Position numbers and translations under genes: made by a program | Source of the DNA: Janthinobacterium sp. | Lineage (GTDB): Bacteria > Pseudomonadota > Gammaproteobacteria > Burkholderiales > Burkholderiaceae_D | DNA length: 64,000 nt | Assembly: GCA_003133225.1 (NCBI GenBank) | Contig: PKWL01000046.1 | Span: 46,676-110,675, forward strand | Reading direction: 5' to 3' | Shown here: positions 47,870 to 56,411 of the stretch, piece by piece | Layout: the number at the start of each line of letters is the position of its first letter | Numbering within the stretch: the first letter of the stretch is position 1 | Notes under the pieces: generated by a model | Databases searched by the model: none | What the model saw: only the letters and a program-made list of their open reading frames with translations | Told to the model about the DNA's origin: nothing

Positions 47870-48577
47870 ATGCGCCAAATCGTTCTAGATACGGAAACCA
47901 CGGGCTTAAACTCCCGCAGCGGCGATCGCGTGATCGAAATCGGTTGTGTCGAGTTGAAAAATCGCATTTTAACGGGCAATAACTACCACTGCTACATCAA
48001 TCCTGAACGTGACTCGGAAGAGGGCGCGCTGGCGGTGCACGGCTTGACAACGGAGTTCTTGAGCAATAAGCCCAAATTTGCCGACATTGTCGAAGCATTG
48101 CGCGAATACATTGGCTGTGCCGAGGTCATCATCCACAACGCGCCCTTCGACTTGGGGTTTTTAAACGCCGAGTTCAAACGCTTGAAGCTGCCCAATTTTA
48201 GCGAACAAGTCGGGAGCGTGATCGACACCTTGGTGCAAGCCAAGGAAATGCATCCAGGCAAGCGCAACTCGCTCGATGCCTTGTGCGACCGTTATGGGGT
48301 ATCCAATTCCCATCGCAAACTGCACGGCGCCCTTCTTGATGCCGAGCTCCTGGCCGACGTCTACCTGTCGATGACGCGCGGCCAGAACAGCCTGTGCATG
48401 GAGCCCGAGGCCGACGCCTCTGCTCAAGGGGAGGGACTGAAATATGTTCCGCTCGCCGCCATCGTTTTCCTGGCGGCGGCGGCCGATGAATTGGCCGAGC
48501 ACGATGCGATCTTGGCCGCCCTGGACAAGGCGGTCAAAGGCCGCTGTATTTGGCATGCCCAGATGACGACGGGATAG
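47870..48577 (+). CDS. dnaQ: DNA polymerase III epsilon subunit
   Basis: Proofreading 3'-5' exonuclease of the replicase, 235 residues (E. coli 243). ExoI is LDTETTGLN (Asp7, Glu9), ExoII is IIHNAPFDLGFLNAEF, and ExoIII is HRKLHGALLDAELLADVY (His and Asp). The C-terminal part beyond about residue 185, which binds the alpha subunit, is present but diverged. It follows rnhA and precedes the tRNA gene. Confidence 0.96.
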   Translation: MRQIVLDTETTGLNSRSGDRVIEIGCVELKNRILTGNNYHCYINPERDSEEGALAVHGLTTEFLSNKPKFADIVEALREYIGCAEVIIHNAPFDLGFLNAEFKRLKLPNFSEQVGSVIDTLVQAKEMHPGKRNSLDALCDRYGVSNSHRKLHGALLDAELLADVYLSMTRGQNSLCMEPEADASAQGEGLKYVPLAAIVFLAAAADELAEHDAILAALDKAVKGRCIWHAQMTTG

Positions 48578-48616
48578 AGGCAATTTTGGACTAATTTCCA
48601 TAAGCATGCAAATTTG

Positions 48617-48625
48617 TGCGATAAT
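48617..48625 (+). promoter_or_regulatory. Extended -10 promoter of tRNA-Val
   Basis: TGCGATAAT (TG-N-GATAAT) ends 12 bases before the tRNA gene. No good -35 is seen at the matching distance, as usual for extended -10 promoters. Confidence 0.45.
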
Positions 48626-48637
48626 TCGCCTCGCTTT

Positions 48638-48712
48638 GGGAGGTTAGCTCAGGGGTAGAGCACTGCATTCACACTGCAGGGGTCGCAAGTTCGAAACTTG
48701 CACTTCCCACCA
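48638..48712 (+). tRNA. tRNA-Val (anticodon CAC)
   Basis: The 75 bases fold as a full cloverleaf: acceptor stem GGGAGGT/ACTTCCC (one G-U pair), D stem GCTC/GAGC, anticodon stem CTGCA/TGCAG with loop TTCACAC (anticodon CAC at 48670-48672), T stem GCAAG/CTTGC with loop TTCGAAA, and an encoded 3' CCA. Confidence 0.97.
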
Positions 48713-49348
48713 ATAATTATTCAATATAATCAAGCGCTTACGCATAATTTTTCAGCCACATTGTCTCAGCCTTGGATTTGGCCGCAATTTGGACGTATAA
48801 GTTTTCAAGCCGTGCACGCTTGCCTTGTCTTTGTCTATGCGCCTCGCCATCGATTCTCCGTGAACCCTCTTTTTGTTGTCCCGGCTCATGGTCCGTGTGC
48901 GGTTTCGTGCCAGAAACTGGAAGCTTCCCAGGATGCCTCGTAACCCATTATTTGTGTCACGGCCTACATTGGGGTTGTACCGCGCATCAACAAGCTCGAC
49001 GCGAAGGTGCGTCTGCGATTGGATTTTTGTAGCGGACCATCGATGAACAAAATGCGCCGCAGTGCTTGCGGATAGCACTCAGGTTCCTTGTGAGGCGCGC
49101 AGGTGCAAAATACACGAGCCCGCCAGACGTTTGCGATTTCCACGCGAAGTTTGCGTCCTAAAAAAATTTCTTCTCAAATGTGAATTTGCGGTTGCCAAAC
49201 CTGACTCGCGGCCAGATAAACCACCTCATTCGTGGTCAGAATAGGGCCACCTGAGTGGCGGCCAGATGCAGCCAGTAGGTTGTTAAATTTTCGGTCTCGG
49301 ACTTCTTGGTAACCTTCGCCTGAGAAATTTTTTCGGGAGAAACGCGCA
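48713..49348. other. Gap after tRNA-Val with IS21-like end repeats
   Basis: No gene I can support. The part after 49180 carries three related motifs: GCGGCCAGAT at 49208 and again at 49258, and GTGGTCAGAAT at 49232, about 25 bases apart. This pattern resembles the repeated transposase-binding sites at IS21-family ends. A tRNA followed by foreign-looking sequence is typical for integration sites, though no direct repeat of the tRNA end was found. Confidence 0.45.
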
Positions 49349-49801
49349 TCACGCCTTGAACGGATTTTTAATCGTCATTGTCTGCTCGATGACCTGGCCA
49401 TCTTGCATGTCCTCCGAGTAAAAGGTGTCGCATCCAGCTTCGAGCGCCGCGGCCAGCATCATGGAGTCAAAAAACTGCAACTTGTATTTGTCGCGTATGC
49501 CGATCCCGCATTTGTGGACGGCGAGGGTCAGCGGCACCACCTCCATGCATAGAACCTCTAGCATTCGCAAAAGTTCTTTCGTTTTTGACCAGTCGAACTT
49601 GCGCCGTAATACCACATTGCAAAGCTCGCTCAATACCTGGACGCCGACAAATAAACCTTCATGTTCGAATAATCCAAGCGTGATGTCGCCCTTGCGGTTA
49701 GCCTCCAGCTCGGCTTGGGTCAGCGTAATTCCCGCCGCCGGCACCTTACCCTCCAGTAGGTAGACCAACGTGTTGGTATCCAGAAAAATCCTAGCGCTCA
49801 T
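49349..49801 (-). CDS. PIN-domain toxin (VapC-like ribonuclease)
   Basis: Likely endoribonuclease toxin of 150 residues. The acidic PIN residues are visible: Asp8 (IFLDTNTLVYL), Glu59 (QVLSELCNVV) and Asp112 (QFFDSMMLAAAL), and a last one near DTFYSEDM. The stretch 20-50 between the first strands is longer than in small VapC proteins. Its ATG lies inside the 3' end of the antitoxin gene (11-base overlap), so the two are cotranslated. Which RNA it cuts is unknown. Confidence 0.85.
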   Translation of the reverse strand: MSARIFLDTNTLVYLLEGKVPAAGITLTQAELEANRKGDITLGLFEHEGLFVGVQVLSELCNVVLRRKFDWSKTKELLRMLEVLCMEVVPLTLAVHKCGIGIRDKYKLQFFDSMMLAAALEAGCDTFYSEDMQDGQVIEQTMTIKNPFKA

Positions 49802-50021
49802 TGGCTTCCGACCGGTCAAATCTAAAATCGCTTGGTATGGTCCCGCGCAATGCCCGCAAACGATTGATCAGTTCGGCCCGCGTAGGGGTTTTCATGATCT
49901 CAAATGTGCGATTATTGGCGACATTGACAGTAATATCGTCACCTTCCTTTAGATCTAGCTGTCGCACAACACTAGTTGGCAGGCGCACTGCGAGACTATT
50001 ACCCCATTTTGCAACTTGCAT
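49791..50021 (-). CDS. AbrB/MazE-type antitoxin
   Basis: Antitoxin of 76 residues with an N-terminal SpoVT-AbrB swapped-hairpin DNA-binding domain (MQVAKWGNSLAVRLPTSVV, LKEGDDITV, about 1-45) and a C-terminal tail of basic and acidic residues that would clamp the PIN toxin. It should bind the palindrome just upstream and repress its own operon. The start at 50021 has AAGGAG at ideal spacing; a longer in-frame reading from 50087 crosses the promoter and is rejected. Confidence 0.87.
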   Translation of the reverse strand: MQVAKWGNSLAVRLPTSVVRQLDLKEGDDITVNVANNRTFEIMKTPTRAELINRLRALRGTIPSDFRFDRSEANER

Positions 50022-50031
50022 CACGATCTCC

Positions 50032-50087
50032 TTGATATACAATAAAACTCCGTATATCAATACTAGCCCAGTCGAAGGAAAAGTCAA
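50032..50087 (-). promoter_or_regulatory. Promoter and palindromic operator of the toxin-antitoxin operon
   Basis: On the minus strand TTGACT (50087-50082) and TAGTAT (50065-50060) are 16 bases apart and form a good promoter. Directly downstream, TTGATATAC (50060-50052) and GTATATCAA (50040-50032) are perfect inverted repeats 11 bases apart, ending next to the ribosome-binding site. A dimeric AbrB-type antitoxin bound there would block transcription. Confidence 0.75.
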
Positions 50088-50287
50088 GATTGCGAGGTTG
50101 GGGCCCGGGGGCCGCGACGGATTTATTCCCGATTCAATCGTGGATTTATTTTATTTTCCCTACAACATTAGAGATTTTGCCGAAATGCTCACTCATGCCA
50201 TCTCCATCCATGACCCGATGTAGTCGCATTAGTAGTCGCATTAGTGTTTGCGTTGAGCCGGGCGCTGCGTTGTGGCGTGGCTCGGGG

Positions 50288-50668
50288 TTGCGTGCTGTCC
50301 GACGCGTTGCCAGCATGAACCGAGATGGCCACCGGACAGGCACGCGGATCGGCGAGCAAGCCGTAGTTCACTTGCAGCATGCCATGCTTGCCGTCGCGGT
50401 TGTAACCGCGCTTTGCCAGTGGACAGGCCTCGCCCTCGAAGTAGCTCGACGACAGGTCATGCAGCACGGGGCCGCCCGTCTCCAGATGGCGAGCGGCGAG
50501 TTTTTTCTGGATCGCATCCTGGCGCTGGAGCAGTCAATCCATCGCCGCGTACAGTTCATCCTCGTTGGCATCGGCCACGCCAAACTCTTCCGCCAAAGTC
50601 GTCGAATGCCATCGGAGCAAATCATGCCCCTCAGCCGGCTCGGAGATAAAAAGCAATTTTTGGGTCAT
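50288..50668 (-). pseudogene. IS1634-family transposase remnant
   Basis: The minus strand carries the middle of an IS1634-type (DDE) transposase: LRWHSTTLAEEFG, DELYAAMDWLLQRQ, then HDLSSSYFEGEACPLAKRGYNRDGKHG and ending around SVHAGNASDST. The conserved DWLLQRQ position holds a TGA (50536-50534) where TGG is expected, and the catalytic C-terminal half is gone. A 12-base tandem repeat (50222-50245) lies just past the break. Confidence 0.8.
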
Positions 50669-51227
50669 ATCGATGATCTGGCCCTGCGCATTGCTGGCCT
50701 GATGGAAAATGACGATATGGAGCCGTTAGATCCCGCGCTCATTATGCGCGTCGGGCATCGATGTGTTTGAGTCGACCATGATTTTGGATGTCGATTTGAG
50801 TTCGTCCGAAATCGACACCAAAGCGTACACGGCAGCGTGCCTAGTAGCAGGCGCATCCAGAATCAGTGATCCCGGCTGTCTCATGATCGCTGCGGCGTAT
50901 CTTGCTGGAGAGCGGGTCTGGCGCCGGCCCACGATGATCTGCCTGTCCCAAGCGGCCGAAGGCCTGGTGCGCCAAGGGGGAAGGGAAAACGCTGGGCAGG
51001 CCGCCTAAGACGACCGTCGCGCAGCGTGCGGCGAGGGGTGACAACGCATTCGAGGTGTTAATGTTGTACCTGCCGCGTAGGCACCAACCCGGAATCTCGC
51101 AGCGACCAAGACTGATGCAACAGAACTAAGTGGCGCCGCCCAGACACAGGCGGCGCGGGCCGGCAAATCTTGCCTGGGCGAGCCAATCTGCACGTTCGTG
51201 CGGTATGGCTAACGCAGCGCTCAATAG
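50669..51227. other. Gap upstream of the dead transposase
   Basis: No gene supported. The segment near 50720-50800 may be further transposase N-terminal sequence, too decayed to read. The rest is Ala/Arg-rich in all frames. Confidence 0.4.
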
Positions 51228-51785
51228 CTAGCGATCGGGCCTGTCGATCTTGTCCGTGCCCGACAGGTTGCCACTCGATCCGGAACGGCTGCCACCTGGC
51301 GACTTGCCACTGCCGGCGGCGTTGCCGCTTTGCATGGTGCCGCTGCCCGAACCCATCACGCTCCCGCTGGCGGTACGCTGGCCGGGCAGGTTTTGCTGGG
51401 TGCCATAGAAACCATGGATCTGAGTGGCAAATTCCGTGCTGGCCATGTCAGGCCAATTGTCCTTGTCGAAGCCGGGCGCATTTTTCAGCAGCTCCTTCGA
51501 GCAGTCCAGCACAAAACGCTTGTTGCCCGTATCGAGTTGCAGGCTTTGCCAGGGCACGGCGAACAGCTTGCTGCCCATGCCCAGCCAGCCGCCGAAGGAC
51601 AACACGGCGTAGGCGACTTGTCCACTGCGCATGTCCAGCATGATTTCTTTGATGTCGCCCAGGCTTTCGTCCTGGCGGTTGTATACGTCTTCGCCGATCA
51701 GGGTATCGGCTCCCATCAGGCGCGGGCCGGAGCCTGCGTCGGTGTCGCGGTAGATGCCATACGTGTCGCGGTCCAAATAGCTCAT
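51228..51785 (-). CDS. PRC-barrel domain protein
   Basis: A 185-residue protein with one PRC-barrel (about 15-100: LIGEDVYNRQDESLGDIKEIMLDMRSGQVAYAVLSFGGWLG) and a disordered C-terminal tail of Gly, Ser and Asn repeats ending in charged residues. PRC-barrels are protein-interaction folds of stress-related proteins in Burkholderiales. No signal peptide. The ATG at 51785 has GGAG at ideal spacing. It is a stand-alone gene. Confidence 0.88.
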   Translation of the reverse strand: MSYLDRDTYGIYRDTDAGSGPRLMGADTLIGEDVYNRQDESLGDIKEIMLDMRSGQVAYAVLSFGGWLGMGSKLFAVPWQSLQLDTGNKRFVLDCSKELLKNAPGFDKDNWPDMASTEFATQIHGFYGTQQNLPGQRTASGSVMGSGSGTMQSGNAAGSGKSPGGSRSGSSGNLSGTDKIDRPDR

Positions 51786-52904
51786 TTTGATCTCCAAATA
51801 GTAGATAGTAGTTAAGGCCGACGGCCTGCCAGTCTTGGCGTCGACGACCTACGTTCGACATTCGCGGTGGGTGACCGGCCTCGTCAAAAGCGGCACAGGT
51901 AAGATTGACCTCCTATTAGCCGATAAGGCCACCCGCCGCAGCTCTGCCAACAGTCTCGACGGGACCGCCCATTGCTTAGGGCTTGCTTAGGCCCGCGCAG
52001 GCCACGCCCCCACTAGGTTGCCAATCGCGGTATTTCTTTCCCTTGGTGCCATGTTGGCGCATCTGCCAACGAACACCCAACGAACGCCAAACCAACGAGG
52101 ACTACACCGGTCTAATCCACCTTCCATGAGGAACTTCTTCACGGATGTTTATTAGAGTTCGAACATACTGGCAAGTTCGCAAATGATGGCAACAGCTGGC
52201 CGGGGAACTACAACGTGTGGGTGCTTGACGATGCGCAAGTGCCTCCGGCAGCGAACCCCACATTGCCATCGACGATTCTCGGCCGCGCGAGATTTCCGGG
52301 CGCAATATTCCGATATCGATACGCCCGCGTCACATATTTTTTGGCATAATCCTCGGATGAAGATTAGCGCTACTCAGTAAATTTAATGCCCGCTTTGATG
52401 ATCGTGGCCAGCCATATCATCGGCTAGGCGGAGGCCGGCCTCCGGCCTAGCCGCGTGGCACAGGCTATAGGCACAGCCAAGGCTCATGGGAGACCGCCTC
52501 CAGATGTTGTTAAATGCTTTTTTGACCTTCCTCTGGCTAGTGCGGGGACCGAATCGACAGAAATGCCTTGATTTGTGTCTGATCTTTATCAAAGAAAATT
52601 TGAGGCCAATGAATTATTAACAGGCGTTGCGAGTCATACAGGGGCCGCGCCGGCTTTACGTTTCGTCGGTTAGCCGGTTTAGCTCGATATATGCGCTCCT
52701 GGCGCGCTGTTTTGGCTTGCGGCATCGATGGTCAATGGAGGCAATTAAGTCGTCTATTTTAGTGATGACAATGACGACACCATGAAGACCCTTGCAAATT
52801 AGCGGCGTTCAAACCCGCCCGGGGAACGGCGTGTGCCTGGTTGAACGCGAGATGAGGCACAGAAGATTCTTGCATAGGAATTTTAAGGTGCCACATGACG
52901 AAAT
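51786..52904. other. Large gap before the aquaporin gene
   Basis: About 1.1 kb without a supportable gene; short open frames resemble nothing. Visible structures are a hairpin at 52421-52453 (GGAGGCC/GGCCTCC core extended by GGCTAGGC/GCCTAGCC with one bulged base) and an FNR-like box at 52579. The AT-richer part from 52540 may be a promoter zone. Confidence 0.5.
52579..52592. promoter_or_regulatory. FNR/ANR-like box
   Basis: CTGATCTTTATCAA (TTGATAAAGATCAG on the minus strand) fits the consensus at nine of ten fixed positions. No gene begins within 300 bases on the plus strand; the aquaporin is the nearest downstream gene. Confidence 0.4.
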
Positions 52905-53837
52905 TTGTGCATAGGACATTTGCCGAGCGTGCAGGCTATCCTTGCTGGCGGTAATTCAAACGAAAAAAGATCTACTGCACGTCGATCCGATCAGCCAAGA
53001 TTGCAAACAATAGTGGCGTTATCGAATGTAGTATTCCCATGGGAGGTCATCATCGCATCCGCAAACGACCAAAGCGAATCGACACGGGAGCAGCGTCGGT
53101 CGCACGACTCTGCGACGAGCAATTTTTTGGAAGCGGGCCGTGAATGGCGACGCCTTTTCGCAGAAACCTGGGGCACGTTTCTCCTTGTCGTCGTGGCAGC
53201 CGGAGCCGGGGTTGTCGGTGCTCAGAGCGGCGGAGCGATAACCCTGAGTATGAAGGTCGTCGCCCCGGGCTTGATGGTGATGGCGATCATTTATTTTATG
53301 GGCGCGGTGGGCGGTGCCCATTTAAATCCGGCGGTCACGTTGGCGTTTGCCGTGCGGCGCAATTTTCCGTGGGGGCGGGTGCCGGGCTATATTGCAGCGC
53401 AAGTCGTCGGGGGCATCGTAGCGGCGTCTTTCCTGCGCGTGATGTTCGGCACGATCGGATTACTGGGCGCGACGACACCTGGGCACGGCGTGAGCGATTT
53501 CAAGGCGTTTGCCATGGAAGTCTTATTGACGACCGGTTTGGTCAGCACGATTCTTGGCACCGCTTCGGGCGCCCGCAATATCGGTTCCAATGGCGCTCTG
53601 GCGGTTGGCGGCTATATTGCTTTGGCCGGCCTGTGGGCGGCGCCGATCAGCGGCGCGTCGATGAATCCGGTGCGCTCACTCGCCCCCGACCTGATTCGCG
53701 GCGATCTGACCGGCACCTGGATCTATGTCGTCGGTCCCGTGCTGGGCGCACTCATCGGGGCGGGCTTTGAGTGGATTTTGAAAGGCAAAGCGACCGTCGC
53801 CGGAACGTTGGCGGCAGAGGGAGATAACGACGGGTAA
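52905..53837 (+). CDS. MIP-family aquaporin / glycerol facilitator
   Basis: Channel protein with six membrane helices and two half-helix loops. The first box is GGAHLNPAVTLAFA (NPA at 141-143 counting from 52905); the second is ISGASMNPVRSLAPDL, where the third residue is Val instead of Ala (254-256), although the following Arg is kept. The fold core begins near WRRLFAETWGTF (about 53145). No ATG exists before it in frame: 52905 is a TTG, other TTG/GTG choices are 52996-53030 and 53132, and a strong GGGAGG site is followed by ATCATC rather than ATG. The true N-terminus is therefore uncertain; residues 1-70 have no family likeness. Confidence 0.85.
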   Translation: MCIGHLPSVQAILAGGNSNEKRSTARRSDQPRLQTIVALSNVVFPWEVIIASANDQSESTREQRRSHDSATSNFLEAGREWRRLFAETWGTFLLVVVAAGAGVVGAQSGGAITLSMKVVAPGLMVMAIIYFMGAVGGAHLNPAVTLAFAVRRNFPWGRVPGYIAAQVVGGIVAASFLRVMFGTIGLLGATTPGHGVSDFKAFAMEVLLTTGLVSTILGTASGARNIGSNGALAVGGYIALAGLWAAPISGASMNPVRSLAPDLIRGDLTGTWIYVVGPVLGALIGAGFEWILKGKATVAGTLAAEGDNDG

Positions 53838-54284
53838 CGAGAGCGGAACAAAGGCGGCTACGCCTGTCAATCCTCCGGAGAAAGAGGCACCGGCGCATTC
53901 GAGCTCGACATCGCGACCGACTTTATTTCAACCTTTTTTTCGTCAGCAACCGAATAGGCCTTGTGATGACGAACGAAAGGATGGTGCCACGTGCCTCCCG
54001 AGCAGCGATCTTGACGGAATACGTGACGATCCGGTGTGAGCAGCTGGCTTATCGGGTCCCGTGGGGCGGGCAACGGCTCGATAACTTCTCTTGGAGGCCG
54101 GCCGACGCACTAGCAAAGTTGTCCGATCCCGTTGATGCGATTTGGGCCATTTTCGGTGCCGTAGCAACCTCCCGCAAGCGCCAATGTTCAGTTTGGTGCT
54201 GCACGCCTGGACACAGGACTCTTCCTGATCGATACGAAACCAAGTCTTACCCTAGCACCGGGGTAGTCACACGTCGCAAGCGCG
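53838..54284. other. Gap between the aquaporin and paiB-like genes
   Basis: No gene supported; frames such as 53963-54352 plus read as non-conserved Arg/Pro-rich sequence. No terminator after the aquaporin was seen. Confidence 0.45.
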
Positions 54285-54911
54285 TCAACGGTCGAGCATT
54301 GCATTGGAAATTGCCTGTTGGCCGCGCCGTCCAAGCTCTTCGGCCGCACTGACGCGATCGCGCTCCTCCTGATTCTGGCTGAGCTTCGACTTTCCGACAA
54401 TTGTGGCAATTTCGATTTCGATACCGACGATGGCCTGCAGCATCGTATCGATGTACTCTTTCGGTGCGTCCCCCATTCGCCACTCGTTTTTCGCATCGGT
54501 CCGAGCCTCGTGCATGCGAGTGAGGCGCGCGACGACACCGCGCACGTACTTCACGTCATCCACAATCCTAATTTTTCCGTGAACATTCACGACCTGATAG
54601 TTCCACGTCGGAACCTGCCGGTGGCTCTCGTGCTTGCTCGGATACCAGTTAGGTGAGATGTAAGCGTCCATCGCGCGAAAGATGACGAGCACGTCCTCGC
54701 CATCGCCAACCTCCTTCCAGACGGAATTTGCGCGCGCAACATGTCCGCGCAGAACGCCATGTTCTCCTGTCGCTTCATCCAGTTCGAACGGCAAGTGGTT
54801 GGCATCGAGCCCGTTCGGCCCATTGTTTACCAGAGCACCAAGCGGATTATGTTCGATCAGGCGACGAAGCTCATCAGGTCGAAACTCTGTGAAATGCGAA
54901 GGTATGTACAT
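54285..54911 (-). CDS. PaiB-family FMN-binding negative transcriptional regulator
   Basis: A 208-residue flavin-reductase-like split-barrel protein. The opening MYIPSHFTEFRPDELRRLIEHNPLGALV and PNWYPSKHESHRQVPTWNYQVVNVHGKIRIVDD are the family signature (Bacillus PaiB was described as a repressor of sporulation and protease genes). It binds FMN and possibly heme or substrates; the direct target is unknown. The ATG at 54911 follows AAGGA. A possible MocR-type remnant lies on the opposite strand beyond its start, a frequent partner of such genes. Confidence 0.9.
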   Translation of the reverse strand: MYIPSHFTEFRPDELRRLIEHNPLGALVNNGPNGLDANHLPFELDEATGEHGVLRGHVARANSVWKEVGDGEDVLVIFRAMDAYISPNWYPSKHESHRQVPTWNYQVVNVHGKIRIVDDVKYVRGVVARLTRMHEARTDAKNEWRMGDAPKEYIDTMLQAIVGIEIEIATIVGKSKLSQNQEERDRVSAAEELGRRGQQAISNAMLDR

Positions 54912-55704
54912 TTTAATTTCCTTGTGATGGGTATTTACCCAACATGGCTTGCCACTAACGCCATTGACACGGCGATCCCGCTGGTTTGAAGCGAAGCGCT
55001 GATCTCAAGCGGGTGCAGCCGCCCCTTGCAAGTATGGCTTGATATTTCGCATCGCACGCGATACGCAGTCCTCCTTTTCTCCCACCGGTGCAACCTAGTG
55101 CAGCCCGTTCTGCGCCGACTGGATACCGTCCAGACGAGCAATCGTCCAGATGGCAAGATACCGCGACGCAAGGCGCCCACCCGCACTAGCAACGTTGCCA
55201 TTGGCAAAGAAAGGCTGGTTCAGCACGGCGACGCCTACTTCTTCGACCAAGGTTTCGTTGTCAGGTCCGGACACGCGCGAGCCCATTTCAGCGTCGACCG
55301 CGGAACCCATTCGCGACGTCCGTCCACTTGCCGCATGCGATCCGTCTGGCGCTCGGATCCGTGGAGTTGGATGCGCTCCGGGATGCGTTGGACAAGGTTA
55401 AGCGGGTGATCGGCGATTACTCGTATTGATGCAATTTACTGTTGCTGCTACCCAATGACCGGTTTGGCCGCGGGGCGGACCTTCACCATATCATACGAAT
55501 GGCCGCGATGGCCCGTGGACGACGCGCCGCGAACGTCGGCAGTGCAAAAGCCGGTCGTACTCGGTCACGCAGCGATCACGAAGGACAAACGGCCGCAAGC
55601 TGCCGCGGGCAGTATTTCTCCGATGCGGACAAGCGATCCGTCTAGCCGTTGTTTACCAGAGGTAGACGCCGTGGTATGTTGCTAATTTTGCCCAAGGCCT
55701 TCTT
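54912..55704. other. Gap between the paiB-like and NTF2-like genes
   Basis: Apart from the putative MocR end at 55334 no gene can be read. Frames on both strands are open in places without family likeness, consistent with a decayed gene divergent from paiB. Confidence 0.45.
55334..55429 (+). pseudogene. Possible MocR/PLP-aminotransferase C-terminal remnant
   Basis: The last 31 codons before a stop read HAIRLALGSVELDALRDALDK..., the pattern of the end of a MocR/PdxR-type regulator (IRLALG...L..AL..L). The sequence before it is broken into several frames. If real, only the tip of the gene survives. Based on one short motif. Confidence 0.35.
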
Positions 55705-56097
55705 ATGAACCATGAAGAACTATGCGCACGGTATTTGTCCGCCCTAAACGAAGGTAGCCTTGAAAGTGTTCTTTCGCTTTTTGCTTCGAAAGCCACAATC
55801 GTTTCGCCCCTTTATGGGAATATGGAGGCTGAAAATTTCTACAAAGAACTTTTGGCGGACACGAATCGTTCTGTCACAAGACTCTTAAATATCTTTCTAC
55901 CGAGTGGCGGGGCGCCCTCTGTCGCATTGCACTTCCACTACACGTGGACACTCAAGAGCGGAAAAATTGTTCAGTTTGAATGCGTGGACGTTTTCGAGCT
56001 GACCGCAGACAAGCAAAAGTTTTCAAAGCTCACGATAATTTATGACACCGCGCCAATTCGAGCCGACTTTGAAGAAAGCCATTCTGCTGGCTACTGA
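55705..56097 (+). CDS. NTF2-like / SnoaL-like protein
   Basis: A 130-residue protein with the cone-shaped alpha+beta pattern of the NTF2 superfamily: an N-terminal helix (ELCARYLSALNEGSLESVLSLFA), the KATIVSPLYG strand, and a strand pair with FHYTWTLKSGKIVQFECVDVFE. Such proteins are small enzymes or ligand-binding modules; no catalytic set can be named. GC content is lower than in neighbouring genes. The start follows AAGG. It stands alone. Confidence 0.75.
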   Translation: MNHEELCARYLSALNEGSLESVLSLFASKATIVSPLYGNMEAENFYKELLADTNRSVTRLLNIFLPSGGAPSVALHFHYTWTLKSGKIVQFECVDVFELTADKQKFSKLTIIYDTAPIRADFEESHSAGY

Positions 56098-56309
56098 ATG
56101 TTGCGAATGACCTCAATCGTGGCCTCGCTACTTGCGATTAGGATCGCCGGACGATAGACGCTCACCTCGAAAATTGGCGCCAGTAAGCGTTCCTTAGCGC
56201 ACTATTGGCGGCCATTTGTTTTTCTATGCTATGTGTATTAGCGCACTGAAGGCGCCGAATTTAGCAGGTATAGTGGCTCCGTCTCCTCCAAGTAAAATTT
56301 GGATTTTGT

Positions 56310-56337
56310 CCCTCTGTTTCTATGGAGGGCTTTTTTT
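56310..56337 (+). terminator. Terminator-like hairpin
   Basis: CCCTC (56310-56314) pairs with GAGGG (56325-56329), followed by C and seven T residues. The stem is short (5 bp). It lies about 210 bases after the NTF2-like gene, so it might end that transcript or an unannotated small RNA. Confidence 0.5.
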
Positions 56338-56411
56338 GGGCTCTCACGCGATTGGGCCCTACCGATGTCACCTGAAAAACGCTTAGCATCGGTGATTTTT
56401 CCTTGGCCCAC

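Noticed and set aside
48752..49078. 108-codon frame on the minus strand after tRNA-Val, considered as an integrase remnant
   Set aside because: No integrase motif (R..H.R.Y) and no repeat of the tRNA 3' end.
50222..50245. Tandem 12-base repeat, considered as part of a CRISPR array
   Set aside because: Only two adjacent copies without spacers. No CRISPR-like array was seen anywhere in the window.
53963..54352. 130-codon plus-strand frame beside the paiB-like gene
   Set aside because: Overlaps the end of the paiB-like gene on the other strand and reads as non-conserved sequence.
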